The notes beneath the pieces were generated by a model that had not been told where the DNA came from, ran no database searches, and worked only from the letters and a program-made list of their open reading frames with translations. A stretch of DNA of 64,000 nt. Source: Sulfitobacter brevis (lineage in GTDB: Bacteria > Pseudomonadota > Alphaproteobacteria > Rhodobacterales > Rhodobacteraceae). The position numbers were made by a program, and so were the translations under genes. The stretch spans positions 62,001 through 126,000 of the forward strand of contig NZ_FOMW01000008.1 in NCBI RefSeq assembly GCF_900112755.1. The letters run 5' to 3'. Of the stretch, positions 16,827-24,911 are shown one piece after another. The first letter of the stretch is position 1. Each line of letters starts with the position of its first letter.

Positions 16827-17903
16827 ATGACACGGGACTATTCCCAATTTCTGCCAAACGCGGGCACTGGCAAAGCGCCCGAACGTGCCCGATCACGGTT
16901 GGAAATTCTCGGCTGGAAACCGTTCTTTAGCCAGCAAGCCAGCATCGAAGATCTTGCCGCGACCCCGCCCGTGCGCGTGGTTGAGGTGCACCGGACCAAG
17001 CTACATGTCATGGGCGAGGGCCTTGATCTGACCATCCCCCCCGGACCGGATGCGACCGTGGGGGACTGGCTGCTATACGATCCGCTCAATCCCTCCGAGA
17101 GCAAAGTGCTGGAGCGTACGAGCAAGTTCGAACGGCGCGCGCCGGGACACGATCGTACAACCCAACTGATTGCCGCCAATGTGGACACGGTCTTCATCGT
17201 GTCCTCTCTCAACCGCGAATTTAACGTGGCACGGCTGGAACGCTATGTCGCTTTGGCGTTCGAGGCCGAAGTGACGCCAGTGATCCTGCTGACGAAACCC
17301 GACCTCTGCGCCGACCCCGCGCCTTTTGTCGATCAGGCCAATACCATCTCAAATCGTGTCTTGGTCGAGGTCATCAATGCCAAAAGCGATGAGCCGCTGA
17401 CCAAGCTCGCGCCTTGGTGCAAACCGGGGCAGACGATTGCGTTTCTCGGCTCCTCCGGTGTCGGGAAATCGACGCTGGTCAATGCGCTGTTTCAAGAAGG
17501 CGTCGCCGCCACGGCTGCGGTGCGCGAGGAGGACAGCAGGGGCCGTCACACCACCACGCGGCGACAGTTGCACTTCACCACCGAAGGCTGCGCAGTGCTC
17601 GATACGCCCGGCATGCGCGAGGTGCAGCTTACCGACGTGGAAGCGGGCATCGCGGGGCTTTTTGCCGATATTGTCGAACTTGCAGGCCAGTGCCGGTTTA
17701 ACGATTGCGCCCATGAGACCGAGCCGGGATGCGCAGTGCGTGCAGCCCTCGATCGCGGCGAGATCGAGCTTGCCAGACTGGCAAGGTGGCGCAAGCTGGC
17801 GGCAGAGGAGAAGTTCAACAACACCTCGCTTTCGCGCCGGAAATCCGCCGATAAATCCCTTCATAAAACAATTAACTCAGTGCAGCAGAGAAACCGCAAG
17901 TGA
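16827..17903 (+). CDS. rsgA: Ribosome small-subunit-dependent GTPase A
   Basis: A 358-residue circularly permuted GTPase that helps mature the 30S subunit. An N-terminal OB-fold (residues ~45-105) is followed by G4 (TKPD, 156-159), then G1 (GSSGVGKST, 208-216) and G3 (DTPG, 259-262), the permuted order typical of RsgA/YjeQ. The C-terminal zinc finger has Cys289, Cys294, His296 and Cys302 in CRFNDCAHETEPGC. The basic C-terminal tail fits rRNA binding. It is an isolated gene convergent with the thiamin transport operon, whose last stop lies 75 bp beyond its own. Confidence 0.95.
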   Translation: MTRDYSQFLPNAGTGKAPERARSRLEILGWKPFFSQQASIEDLAATPPVRVVEVHRTKLHVMGEGLDLTIPPGPDATVGDWLLYDPLNPSESKVLERTSKFERRAPGHDRTTQLIAANVDTVFIVSSLNREFNVARLERYVALAFEAEVTPVILLTKPDLCADPAPFVDQANTISNRVLVEVINAKSDEPLTKLAPWCKPGQTIAFLGSSGVGKSTLVNALFQEGVAATAAVREEDSRGRHTTTRRQLHFTTEGCAVLDTPGMREVQLTDVEAGIAGLFADIVELAGQCRFNDCAHETEPGCAVRAALDRGEIELARLARWRKLAAEEKFNNTSLSRRKSADKSLHKTINSVQQRNRK

Positions 17904-17977
17904 AGGGTCTCTGGGGCTGAAGATCGACGATATAGAAAGTTCCACGCACCAGCGTCCTTGGTGAGGATGCCGCGCGT

Positions 17978-18718
17978 CTAAGGCTGTTCGGGCCGTTGTA
18001 AACGCGCCGACGCCCGCCCGACGGCCAAATGCAAAACCAGCGTCATAATCGCTAGGGCAAGCAGGCTCGCAAACATCAGATCGGTCTTGGCGCGACCGTT
18101 GGCGAGGAGCATCAAGTATCCCAATCCCTGCGAGGCCCCGACCCATTCCCCGATTACCGCGCCAATCGGTGCGTAAACCGCTGCGAGTTTCAGTCCCGTC
18201 CCTAGGGAAGGCAGGGCATGCGGTATTTTGATCCGGCGCATGGTCTGGAATTTCGTAGCCCCCATCGTCTTGGCCATATCGAGAATATCGGCAGGCACCC
18301 GAGTTAGACCGTCATAAAATGCCGATGTTACAGGAAAATAGATTATCAAAACGGCTATCACCACTTTTGACGCAAGACCGTAGCCGAACCAAAGTGTCAG
18401 GATGGGGGCAAGGGCAAAGACCGGTAGGGATTGTGTGAAAACCAGCAGGGGCATTACCATCCGGTGCGCCCGCGCAGACAGCGCCAAGAGCACCGCTGTC
18501 ACAGTGCCCAAAATCGCGCCGACTGCCAATCCGGCCGCAACTTCGGTCGCCGTCACCAGCGAATGTTGGGTGATTAAAGCGCGGTTGATCCACGCGGCCT
18601 GCGCTACCCGCCAAGGCGAAGGCAAGATGAACGCGGGCACGTCGGTGAGCCAGATGACCCCTTGCCAGAGCAATGGGGCAAATAGCGCCACCATCAAAGC
18701 ATATCTCACCCTGATCAT
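17978..18718 (-). CDS. thiX: ABC transporter permease, thiamin-precursor type (ThiX)
   Basis: A 246-residue inner-membrane permease with about six helices and the BPD_transp_1 EAA-like loop (YFPVTSAFYDGLTRVPADIL, then GATKFQTMRRIKIPHALP). It belongs to the SsuC/TauC/ThiX group. As last gene of the TPP-riboswitch operon, overlapping thiZ by 4 bp, it most likely imports a pyrimidine precursor of thiamin such as N-formyl-4-amino-5-aminomethyl-2-methylpyrimidine or HMP. The substrate assignment rests on operon context. Confidence 0.88.
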   Translation of the reverse strand: MIRVRYALMVALFAPLLWQGVIWLTDVPAFILPSPWRVAQAAWINRALITQHSLVTATEVAAGLAVGAILGTVTAVLLALSARAHRMVMPLLVFTQSLPVFALAPILTLWFGYGLASKVVIAVLIIYFPVTSAFYDGLTRVPADILDMAKTMGATKFQTMRRIKIPHALPSLGTGLKLAAVYAPIGAVIGEWVGASQGLGYLMLLANGRAKTDLMFASLLALAIMTLVLHLAVGRASARLQRPEQP

Positions 18719-19464
18719 CCTGTGCCCCGAAGATGCGCCAATAGGTCCGCTTGGCAGGCTATCGTCTGCGGCGCATATTGGTCGCGAACTGGCTTGGAAA
18801 CCGGGGTTGGCCAGTGTTGAACGCCCCGGGGCTTCAGTACAATAATCCGGTGGCCCAGCCGGACGGCCTCGGCAGGGTCATGGGTGACCAGCAGGACCGT
18901 TTTTCCTTGCAACATTTCCGCTGCAAGCTCCTGCATATCGGCACGGGTGCTGGCATCTAATGCGGAGAACGGTTCGTCCAACAGGGCCACGGGGCGGTCC
19001 TCCATCAAGGTGCGTGCGAGCGCGGTGCGCTGGCGCATCCCGCCCGACAAAGCGCCCGGCTTTTTGTGCGTGTGGTCCCGCAGCCCGATGCGTGCCAACA
19101 GACGCTGCGCCCTGCCGATATCGGGCTGCTCACCGCGCAATTGCGCGCCAAGTACGGTGTTTTCAAGCACAGTTAACCACGGCAACAGCAGATCAGACTG
19201 CGCCATTAAGCTGACACGCCCCGCCAATGTCACCGCATCCGATACGTGCAGGCTGCCGTCGAAATCGCCTGCGCAATCAAGCCCCGCGATCACCCGCAAC
19301 AAAGTCGATTTGCCAACGCCCGAGCGGCCCAGAATACAGGTCCATTGACCTGCGCCCAGAGTGATATCTACCGGTCCAAACAGAATTTCCGCACCGATAC
19401 GATAAGATCCGCGCAGCCGGATCACGGGGGGCGTCACGCGCCGGTCATTGGGCGGTGACGTCAA
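18715..19464 (-). CDS. thiZ: ABC transporter ATP-binding protein (ThiZ)
   Basis: A 249-residue ATPase of the nitrate/taurine/thiamin-precursor group. Walker A is GRSGVGKST (~47-55), the signature is LSGGMRQRTALARTL, and Walker B is PVALLDEPFSALD with the switch His in VTHDPAEA. It energises the ThiX permease. The start is uncertain: TTG at 19464 overlaps the thiY end by 20 bp, whereas GTG at 19437 would begin 8 bp after the thiY stop. It overlaps thiX by 4 bp. Confidence 0.9.
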   Translation of the reverse strand: MTSPPNDRRVTPPVIRLRGSYRIGAEILFGPVDITLGAGQWTCILGRSGVGKSTLLRVIAGLDCAGDFDGSLHVSDAVTLAGRVSLMAQSDLLLPWLTVLENTVLGAQLRGEQPDIGRAQRLLARIGLRDHTHKKPGALSGGMRQRTALARTLMEDRPVALLDEPFSALDASTRADMQELAAEMLQGKTVLLVTHDPAEAVRLGHRIIVLKPRGVQHWPTPVSKPVRDQYAPQTIACQADLLAHLRGTG

Positions 19465-20383
19465 TGGCGATCTCGCTGACCGGATTGAGTGTGGGGATCA
19501 AACCCGCGTCGTACAAAAACGCCTCGAACCGGGCATAGCGGCCGACATCCATCGCCGTTGGGCGCAAGGCAAAGCGGGGCAGGGTCAGTGTCCATGCGCG
19601 CTTGTTAAGCGCGTCATTCAGCTCAGGCGCGGTGCCTGCGAAAACCTCCCAGCTTTCAACCGGATGATTGATGATGAACTGGGTGGCTTTTTCAGTGGCA
19701 GCTAGGAAGCGCCGGATCTTATCTGCATCCATAGTGTTCTTGTTGGCCACATAGATCAGTTCGTCATAGGGGGGTAGCCCCTCTTCCTCGACATAAAAAC
19801 AACGCCCCGGCCTGCCTTCGATCTCCATTTGGGTCAGTTCGAAATTGCGAAATGCGCCGATCACGGCATCGACCTGACCCGACATCAGAGCGGGCGACAT
19901 CGACCAGTTCACATTGACCATTTCGATGTCCGCAAGCTCCAGACCATGCGTAGCTAATATCTGTCCGAGCATGGCCTCTTCGATCCCGCCGACCGAAAAG
20001 CCGACCTTGCGTCCTTTCAGATCGGCAGGGCTTTGAACCGGCCCCTCGGCAAGAACCAGTAAACAGTTCAACGGTGTGGCGATTAATGTACCGACCCGCT
20101 GCAACGGCAGCCCTTCGTGGATTTGCAGATGCAGTTGCGGTTGATAGGAAATCGCCAGATCAGCCTGACCCGCAGCCACCATTTTGGGCGGAGAGGAGGG
20201 GTCGGCGGGGGCAATAACTTCCACTTCAAGGTTCTGCTCTGCGAAAAAGCCTTGTTCGCGGGCGATAATTACAGGGCCGTGGTCGGGGTTCACGAACCAG
20301 TCCAGCAACACGGTTATTTTATCTTGGGCCCAAGCAGGCGCGGCACAAAGCGACAGGGCTGCGGCAATGATCAAAGGTTTCAT
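19445..20383 (-). CDS. thiY: Thiamin-precursor ABC substrate-binding protein (ThiY/NMT1-THI5-like)
   Basis: A 312-residue periplasmic protein from the ATG at 20383, which overlaps the thiD stop (ATGA). The signal peptide MKPLIIAAALSLCAAPAWA is cleaved before QDK. The NMT1/THI5 domain begins with ITVLLDWFVNPDHGPVIIA, as in pyrimidine-binding ThiY proteins, and includes the KGRKVGFSVGGIEEAML and NWSMSPALMSGQVDAV segments. It delivers a thiamin pyrimidine precursor to ThiXZ. A longer in-frame upstream extension lies inside thiD and is not a real start. Confidence 0.9.
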   Translation of the reverse strand: MKPLIIAAALSLCAAPAWAQDKITVLLDWFVNPDHGPVIIAREQGFFAEQNLEVEVIAPADPSSPPKMVAAGQADLAISYQPQLHLQIHEGLPLQRVGTLIATPLNCLLVLAEGPVQSPADLKGRKVGFSVGGIEEAMLGQILATHGLELADIEMVNVNWSMSPALMSGQVDAVIGAFRNFELTQMEIEGRPGRCFYVEEEGLPPYDELIYVANKNTMDADKIRRFLAATEKATQFIINHPVESWEVFAGTAPELNDALNKRAWTLTLPRFALRPTAMDVGRYARFEAFLYDAGLIPTLNPVSEIAIDVTAQ

Positions 20384-21201
20384 GCGGAGGGTTCTTTCAG
20401 GTTGGGGAAAAAGGGGGCGAAGTGATGGGTGGGGCCATGGCCCGTTCCGACATCCAAGGCATCCGCATTGGCGATTGCGCTCGCGACATAGGCTTTTGCG
20501 GCGGCAACTGCGTCGGGCAAGGCACGTCCCTTTGCGAGGTGCGCGGCAAGCGCCGAGGACAGCGTGCATCCTGTGCCGTGGGTGTTGGAAGTTGCCGTGC
20601 GGGGTGCCTCAAACCATCGCACCTCAGCAGCGGCGACCAAACAATCGGGGCTATCGGTTCCGCCCAAATGGCCGCCTTTCATGAGCACGGCGGCGGGACC
20701 GAGCGCGCAGAGCGCGCGCCCTTGCTCGACCATTTCGGCGCGGTTAGTGGCTGCGGTGGTGCCCAGCAAATGGGCAGCTTCGGGCAGGTTTGGCGTCAGC
20801 AGAGTAGCAAGCGGCAGCAACCGTGCGCGCAAGGCCGCTACGGCGTCAGGCTGCAAAAGCGGCGCGCCGCCCTTTGCGACCATGACGGGATCAAGAACCA
20901 GCGGGATTTTTGAATGCGCCTGCACTGCATCTGCCACTGCTGCCGCGATCCGAGCATTTGCGATCATCCCGACTTTGATCGCATCGACGCGGATGTCGGC
21001 AAAAATCGCTGCGATCTGCGCTTGCACAAATGCAGGTGGCACGAGGTGGATATCAGACACACTTTGCGTGTTTTGCGCAGTCAAAGCCGTGATGGCAGCC
21101 ATGGCAAAGGCGCCATTGGCCGAAATTGCCTTGATATCCGCCTGAATACCCGCCCCACCGGACGGGTCGGACCCTGCGATGCTTAGAACGTTCGGGATCA
21201 T
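20380..21201 (-). CDS. thiD: Hydroxymethylpyrimidine / phosphomethylpyrimidine kinase
   Basis: A 273-residue ribokinase-like enzyme that phosphorylates HMP and HMP-P to HMP-PP. The N-terminal LSIAGSDPSGGAGIQADIKA is the ThiD hallmark. VLDPVMVAKGG and the C-terminal anion hole THGTGCTLSSALAAHLA with catalytic Asp/Cys context are intact. It overlaps thiE upstream and thiY downstream by 4 bp each. Together with thiM and thiE it forms a complete salvage route from HMP and hydroxyethylthiazole to thiamin phosphate. Confidence 0.95.
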   Translation of the reverse strand: MIPNVLSIAGSDPSGGAGIQADIKAISANGAFAMAAITALTAQNTQSVSDIHLVPPAFVQAQIAAIFADIRVDAIKVGMIANARIAAAVADAVQAHSKIPLVLDPVMVAKGGAPLLQPDAVAALRARLLPLATLLTPNLPEAAHLLGTTAATNRAEMVEQGRALCALGPAAVLMKGGHLGGTDSPDCLVAAAEVRWFEAPRTATSNTHGTGCTLSSALAAHLAKGRALPDAVAAAKAYVASAIANADALDVGTGHGPTHHFAPFFPNLKEPSA

Positions 21202-21839
21202 ATCTCACACTCCCGATTGCGCCGGGAAAAGGCACGGGCGGCGCTTTCTGGGTCAGCCGTCCCGCAGATCGCAGAGACGACGGCCATACCATCAGCACCA
21301 CTGGCGCGGATTTCAGCGGCGTGCTCTGTTTTCAGGCCGCCGATCGCAACAGCAGGCAGCGCCGATACCTTGATCATCTGCGCCAATCCGGCAAAGCCTA
21401 TAGGGGTTTTGTGATCTGACTTGGTTGCGGTGGCAAAAACCGGCCCGAGACCGAGATAATCAACCAAACCTGGATCGGCTACCGCGACGGCGCGGGCTGT
21501 TTCACAAGAAAGGCCGAGCATTTTGTCCGGCCCCAGAACCCCGCGCGCCTCGGCGACAGAAATATCGCCCTGACCGATATGCGCGCCATCGACATCCGCT
21601 TCACGCGCTGCGGTAACGTCGTCGTTAACCACAATCGGCACAGCGGAACCCGCCAATGCTTGTTTTAACGCGCGGGCCATCGCGACCCTTTCGGCGGTGG
21701 TCGCGTCCTTGTCACGCAGTTGCACCATTGTGACGCCCCCTGCGACGGCGCGGCGCACGGTCTCAACCAGACCCAAGCGGGAACACAGTTGAGGATCGGT
21801 CACCAGATAGAGCCGCAATTGGCTTCGATGAAACCGCAT
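21198..21839 (-). CDS. thiE: Thiamin-phosphate synthase
   Basis: A 213-residue TIM-barrel enzyme joining HMP-PP with thiazole phosphate. Motifs present: LYLVTDP at the first strand, GGVTMVQLRDKDATT (diphosphate/Mg site), VNDDVTAAREADVDGAHIGQGD, and YLGLGPVFATATKSDH with the substrate-binding Thr/Lys. AIGGL and ADGMAVVSAI close the barrel. Its ATG shares a base with the thiM TGA stop (TGATG), and its end overlaps thiD, so expression is tightly coupled to the riboswitch-controlled thiM. Confidence 0.95.
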   Translation of the reverse strand: MRFHRSQLRLYLVTDPQLCSRLGLVETVRRAVAGGVTMVQLRDKDATTAERVAMARALKQALAGSAVPIVVNDDVTAAREADVDGAHIGQGDISVAEARGVLGPDKMLGLSCETARAVAVADPGLVDYLGLGPVFATATKSDHKTPIGFAGLAQMIKVSALPAVAIGGLKTEHAAEIRASGADGMAVVSAICGTADPESAARAFSRRNRECEI

Positions 21840-22612
21840 CAGGCGACGGCCTGTGCAAGGTCACGTGGCTGCGTGGCGGCGAGGGCGTCCAGAAACTGCA
21901 CTTGAAAACTGCCCGGTCCCTTGGCGGTATGTGCCGCCGCCGATCCGGCCACTTTGAAATGCGCGAGGCAGGCAACTGCCGCATCAAAGGCGGGGCCAAC
22001 AGCGGCATACCCGCCCATCAAGGCGGTCTGGGCACAGCCCAAAGCGGTGACCTGCGGCATCCATATCGACCCGCCCGATATCCGTGCCTGCTGCGTTCCG
22101 TCGGTGACGAAATCGACAGGTCCCGTGACGGAGATGACGGCGCCAAACTGATCTGCCAGCGCTCTTGCCGCAGCCTGTGCAGCCTCCACGCTATCGCCAC
22201 TGTCGGCGCCTTTGCCCGCACCGACCTGACCCGACAGGGCGATAATCTCCGAAGCGTTTGCGCGGATGATTGTCGGACGCAAAGCCAGCAGGTTCTGCGC
22301 CGCCTTCCGGCGATAGCCAGAGATGAAATGTGCAACCGGATCAAGCACCCACGGGATGTCATTGTCCGCCGCCACGCGCGCTGCGGCGCTCATGCTGGCC
22401 AACCAAGGCGACGAGAGTGTGCCAATATTCACGGTCAAGGCGCCGCAGATTGCGGTAAACTCGGCGATCTCTTCCTCGGCGTGCACCATAGCCGGAGAGG
22501 CCCCCGCCGCCAAAACAACATTGGCGGCGATGTTCATCGCGACATAATTTGTCATGCAATGGACAAGCGGGTTTTGCGCGCGCAGCTTTGTCAGCATTTC
22601 TTGCGGGGTCAT
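21839..22612 (-). CDS. thiM: Hydroxyethylthiazole kinase
   Basis: A 257-residue kinase that phosphorylates 4-methyl-5-(2-hydroxyethyl)thiazole. Characteristic segments: NPLVHCMTNYVAMNIAANV, GASPAMVHAEEE, VLDPVAHFISGYRR, and VTGPVDFVTDGTQ near the ATP site. It is first in the thi operon. Its leader holds a TPP riboswitch (22665-22749) and a hairpin that pairs the Shine-Dalgarno GGAAG (22617-22621, 4 nt before the ATG). No thiC or thiG lies nearby, so this operon serves salvage rather than de novo synthesis. Confidence 0.95.
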   Translation of the reverse strand: MTPQEMLTKLRAQNPLVHCMTNYVAMNIAANVVLAAGASPAMVHAEEEIAEFTAICGALTVNIGTLSSPWLASMSAAARVAADNDIPWVLDPVAHFISGYRRKAAQNLLALRPTIIRANASEIIALSGQVGAGKGADSGDSVEAAQAAARALADQFGAVISVTGPVDFVTDGTQQARISGGSIWMPQVTALGCAQTALMGGYAAVGPAFDAAVACLAHFKVAGSAAAHTAKGPGSFQVQFLDALAATQPRDLAQAVA

Positions 22613-22616
22613 TTTG

Positions 22617-22639
22617 CTTCCTTTTCACAGCGGAAAAGG
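22617..22639 (-). promoter_or_regulatory. Shine-Dalgarno-sequestering hairpin of thiM
   Basis: In the mRNA, CCUUUUC (from 22639-22633) pairs with GAAAAGG (22626-22620) over a 6-nt loop. The 3' arm runs into the ribosome-binding site GGAAG just before the thiM ATG. This is the expected expression platform for translational shut-off when TPP binds the aptamer upstream. Confidence 0.6.
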
Positions 22640-22664
22640 AGACAACGCATGCGCCAAAGAGAAA

Positions 22665-22749
22665 CATACGACCTCCCTCCGCCAGCATTATCTGGTTCAG
22701 GTTCAAAGGGTACATCTCAGCTTTACAGCGCCCCTGGTTCGCTCAGGGG
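22665..22749 (-). ncRNA. TPP riboswitch (THI element)
   Basis: On the minus strand the conserved core appears in order: GGGGCGC, GCTGAGA, ACCC, GAACCTGA, CCAGATAATGCTGGCG and GGAGGGA. Helix P1 can form from CGAACC (22741-22736) and GGTCG (22673-22669) with one bulged A. It lies just upstream of thiM. CCCCTG (22749-22744) can instead pair with CAGGGG (22736-22731), a possible alternative fold that would occlude the aptamer 5' strand. Confidence 0.95.
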
Positions 22750-22830
22750 TAGTAGCATTTTATAGGCGCGTCAAACACGATAATTGTGTCAAACCCCTGA
22801 GGGTTCAAATCAGGGCGCGGCGTCGGAGCG

Positions 22831-23910
22831 CTAAAGTTTCGGCAAGACAACTTCGGCAGCTTCCAGCGCACCTTCCAGATAGCCGCCGAATTGTGGCGCG
22901 ACTTCGGTGCCGCCAAACAGCAGCCTGTCATCCCACAATCCGGTCATTTCGCGCGGCAGCCCATAGGTCGGATGCGCGTAGAGCGGCGTTTGGTCGGCAG
23001 GGGTGGCGGTATGCGGGTCGAATGCCCAATCGGTCAGGTAAAGCTGCGCAGGCGCAGCCGCTTTTGGCCCGAATAGCCGCACAAGCTGGGCCTTGAGGTG
23101 GGTGCGGAGGGCCTGCTCATCCTTGCGCCCTTGCGGCGGCACACCAATAAAGCCGAACAGTGCAAAAGGCCCTGCATTGGCGGGGGACGCATCGTGGATC
23201 TCGACCATTGGACCGGAGCGGCTGGAGGCATCGCCGGACAATCCCGCCTCGCGCCAGAACGGTGTGTTATAGACCGCGACGGCCTTTGCATGCCCCGCCA
23301 TCCATGTTGCAATTTCTTGCATTGCATGGATCGCTGGTGCGGGTAGGGCGGGTGTGAATTTGATCGTTGCCGCAAGTCTCGGCGGGATCGCCAGCACGAC
23401 CTTTGCGGCACTGACGGTCTCACCGTTGGCAAGGGTCGCTGTGATGCGGCCCTTGGTTTGGATCAGCGCCGTCACTTGGGTATTCAAACGCTTGCGGACG
23501 TCAGGCACGCGATCCGCGAGGGCTTGGGTCAGCGCGCCAAGCCCGCCTTCCAACCGCCAAGACCCTTGCATCGAGGCAAATCCGCGCCCACGCTGGACAC
23601 GGCCCTGCGGGTCTTCTGTCAGTTGGTCGCCACTGGCAAACTGGTCAAACTTCTTGAGCCCGAAACGGTCAATCAGCGCCGAAATGCGCGGCTGCCCCGG
23701 CCAGAACCAAGCAGGCCCCATGTCGAAAAAACCACCCTCGTTATGCTCGGTCTTAATCCGCCCGCCAAATCGAGCGCGCGCCTCGAGCAACAAATAGTCG
23801 CGACCCTGCGCCTCAAGCGCTTCGGCCAGTGCCAGACCCGCAAGCCCGCCGCCGATGACCAGCGTTTCAGTGCGAAGGGGTTCTTGCGTCAACGGTGTCT
23901 CTATTGTCAT
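22831..23910 (-). CDS. FAD-dependent flavin amine oxidase family protein
   Basis: A 359-residue NAD(P)/FAD protein. The dinucleotide motif VIGGGLAGLALAEAL (~18-32) is followed by LLLEARARFGGRIKT, the second FAD contact of monoamine-oxidase-like enzymes. The C-terminal LLFGGTEVAPQFGGYLEGAL closes the FAD site. It has no signal peptide. The gene lies 40 bp downstream of a LuxR-type regulator on the same strand and ends just before the thi leader. It probably oxidises an amine, but the substrate is unknown. Confidence 0.88.
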   Translation of the reverse strand: MTIETPLTQEPLRTETLVIGGGLAGLALAEALEAQGRDYLLLEARARFGGRIKTEHNEGGFFDMGPAWFWPGQPRISALIDRFGLKKFDQFASGDQLTEDPQGRVQRGRGFASMQGSWRLEGGLGALTQALADRVPDVRKRLNTQVTALIQTKGRITATLANGETVSAAKVVLAIPPRLAATIKFTPALPAPAIHAMQEIATWMAGHAKAVAVYNTPFWREAGLSGDASSRSGPMVEIHDASPANAGPFALFGFIGVPPQGRKDEQALRTHLKAQLVRLFGPKAAAPAQLYLTDWAFDPHTATPADQTPLYAHPTYGLPREMTGLWDDRLLFGGTEVAPQFGGYLEGALEAAEVVLPKL

Positions 23911-23950
23911 GTCTAAAATGGCCTTTTCCGTGTTAGGCGGTACATGTCGT

Positions 23951-24757
23951 TCAAACCTTTTCGGCCCATGTCAGGAAACAATGGAACAGTTCCTGTTGGG
24001 TCGAAACGCCCAGCTTTGCATAGGCGTTTTTGCGGTGGGTTTTGACTGTCGGCACGGTGATCCCAAGGGCGAGGCTGACCGACAAGTTCGAGTGGCCCTT
24101 GAGAACCAGTTGCAAAATCTCGGCTTCGCGCGGGGACAGACGGTCGCGGCCAAACAGTGCCAGAGGGCGGGCCACAGGGGGCGGGGCAACAGGCGCTCGG
24201 CGTGCCCAGAGTGCCACCTGTGCTGCATCAATCAGGGGTTTCATGCTGGCCAGAATACCAATCATCTCCGCCGAAAATCCGCCCTCTGCGCTGGGGCGGG
24301 CGAGGCTCAGCTCGGCCATCGCACCTTCAGGCAGCGCCGTGAGGATCGAAACCTCGGCCTGCCCTCGGGGCCAGCCAGTCGTCAGATAACCGATCTCCTC
24401 TGCCTTGGCAGGGGTGACGCCGCTTTCGCCAGCCGCCAGCCCCCAGTGATCGGGGGCCAGATCGGCCATGCGGTGAATGCCCGGGGCCAGCCCTTCGCGG
24501 ATCGCGTTCCAGATCGGGTTGAGCAGATAGGTGCTGCTGACGTAGTGCTGTACCGCCGCCTTGGCCGTGGCACTGCTATAGCTGTCAGCGAGATAGGCGG
24601 GCGGCGCGTCCGGCATATTCACCACCGCCAACCCCGCCGTGACCGGCACCAAAGCTTGTGCGGCGCGCAACAGTGCCTCGGCCCCTTCCGCACCGGTAAA
24701 TACGGCGGCGAGAGCGGCATTGGCGCGGGTTAGCGCGGGAAGGGGCGGGACGGTCAT
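23951..24757 (-). CDS. LuxR-type HTH transcriptional regulator
   Basis: A 268-residue regulator with a GerE/LuxR HTH at the C-terminus (residues ~205-260: LSPREAEILQLVLKGHSNLS, then ITVPTVKTHRKNAYAKLGV). The N-terminal 200 residues are Ala-rich and show neither the autoinducer-binding signature Trp/Tyr pattern nor a receiver Asp pocket that I can recognise. It therefore need not be the receptor of the AHL synthase 9 kb away. It is co-directional with the downstream amine oxidase and divergent from the aminotransferase gene, either of which it may control. Confidence 0.88.
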   Translation of the reverse strand: MTVPPLPALTRANAALAAVFTGAEGAEALLRAAQALVPVTAGLAVVNMPDAPPAYLADSYSSATAKAAVQHYVSSTYLLNPIWNAIREGLAPGIHRMADLAPDHWGLAAGESGVTPAKAEEIGYLTTGWPRGQAEVSILTALPEGAMAELSLARPSAEGGFSAEMIGILASMKPLIDAAQVALWARRAPVAPPPVARPLALFGRDRLSPREAEILQLVLKGHSNLSVSLALGITVPTVKTHRKNAYAKLGVSTQQELFHCFLTWAEKV

Positions 24758-24911
24758 GGGGCGTCGATAGCAGAGGCGGTTGTGCAGCGCATCCTCCTTT
24801 GGGTGGATAGCGCCGCGCAGTTGGGCGCCCTATCATAAGCCAAGATAAAGGCTCTGATGGCTGGCAATCCGCATGCCCCCCTCACGCGGCACGCGAACTA
24901 GGAGAAACCCG

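Noticed and set aside
23951-24757. LuxR-type regulator as receptor for the AHL synthase
   Set aside because: No autoinducer-binding-domain pattern in its N-terminal part and 9 kb distant; only the HTH supports the LuxR name.
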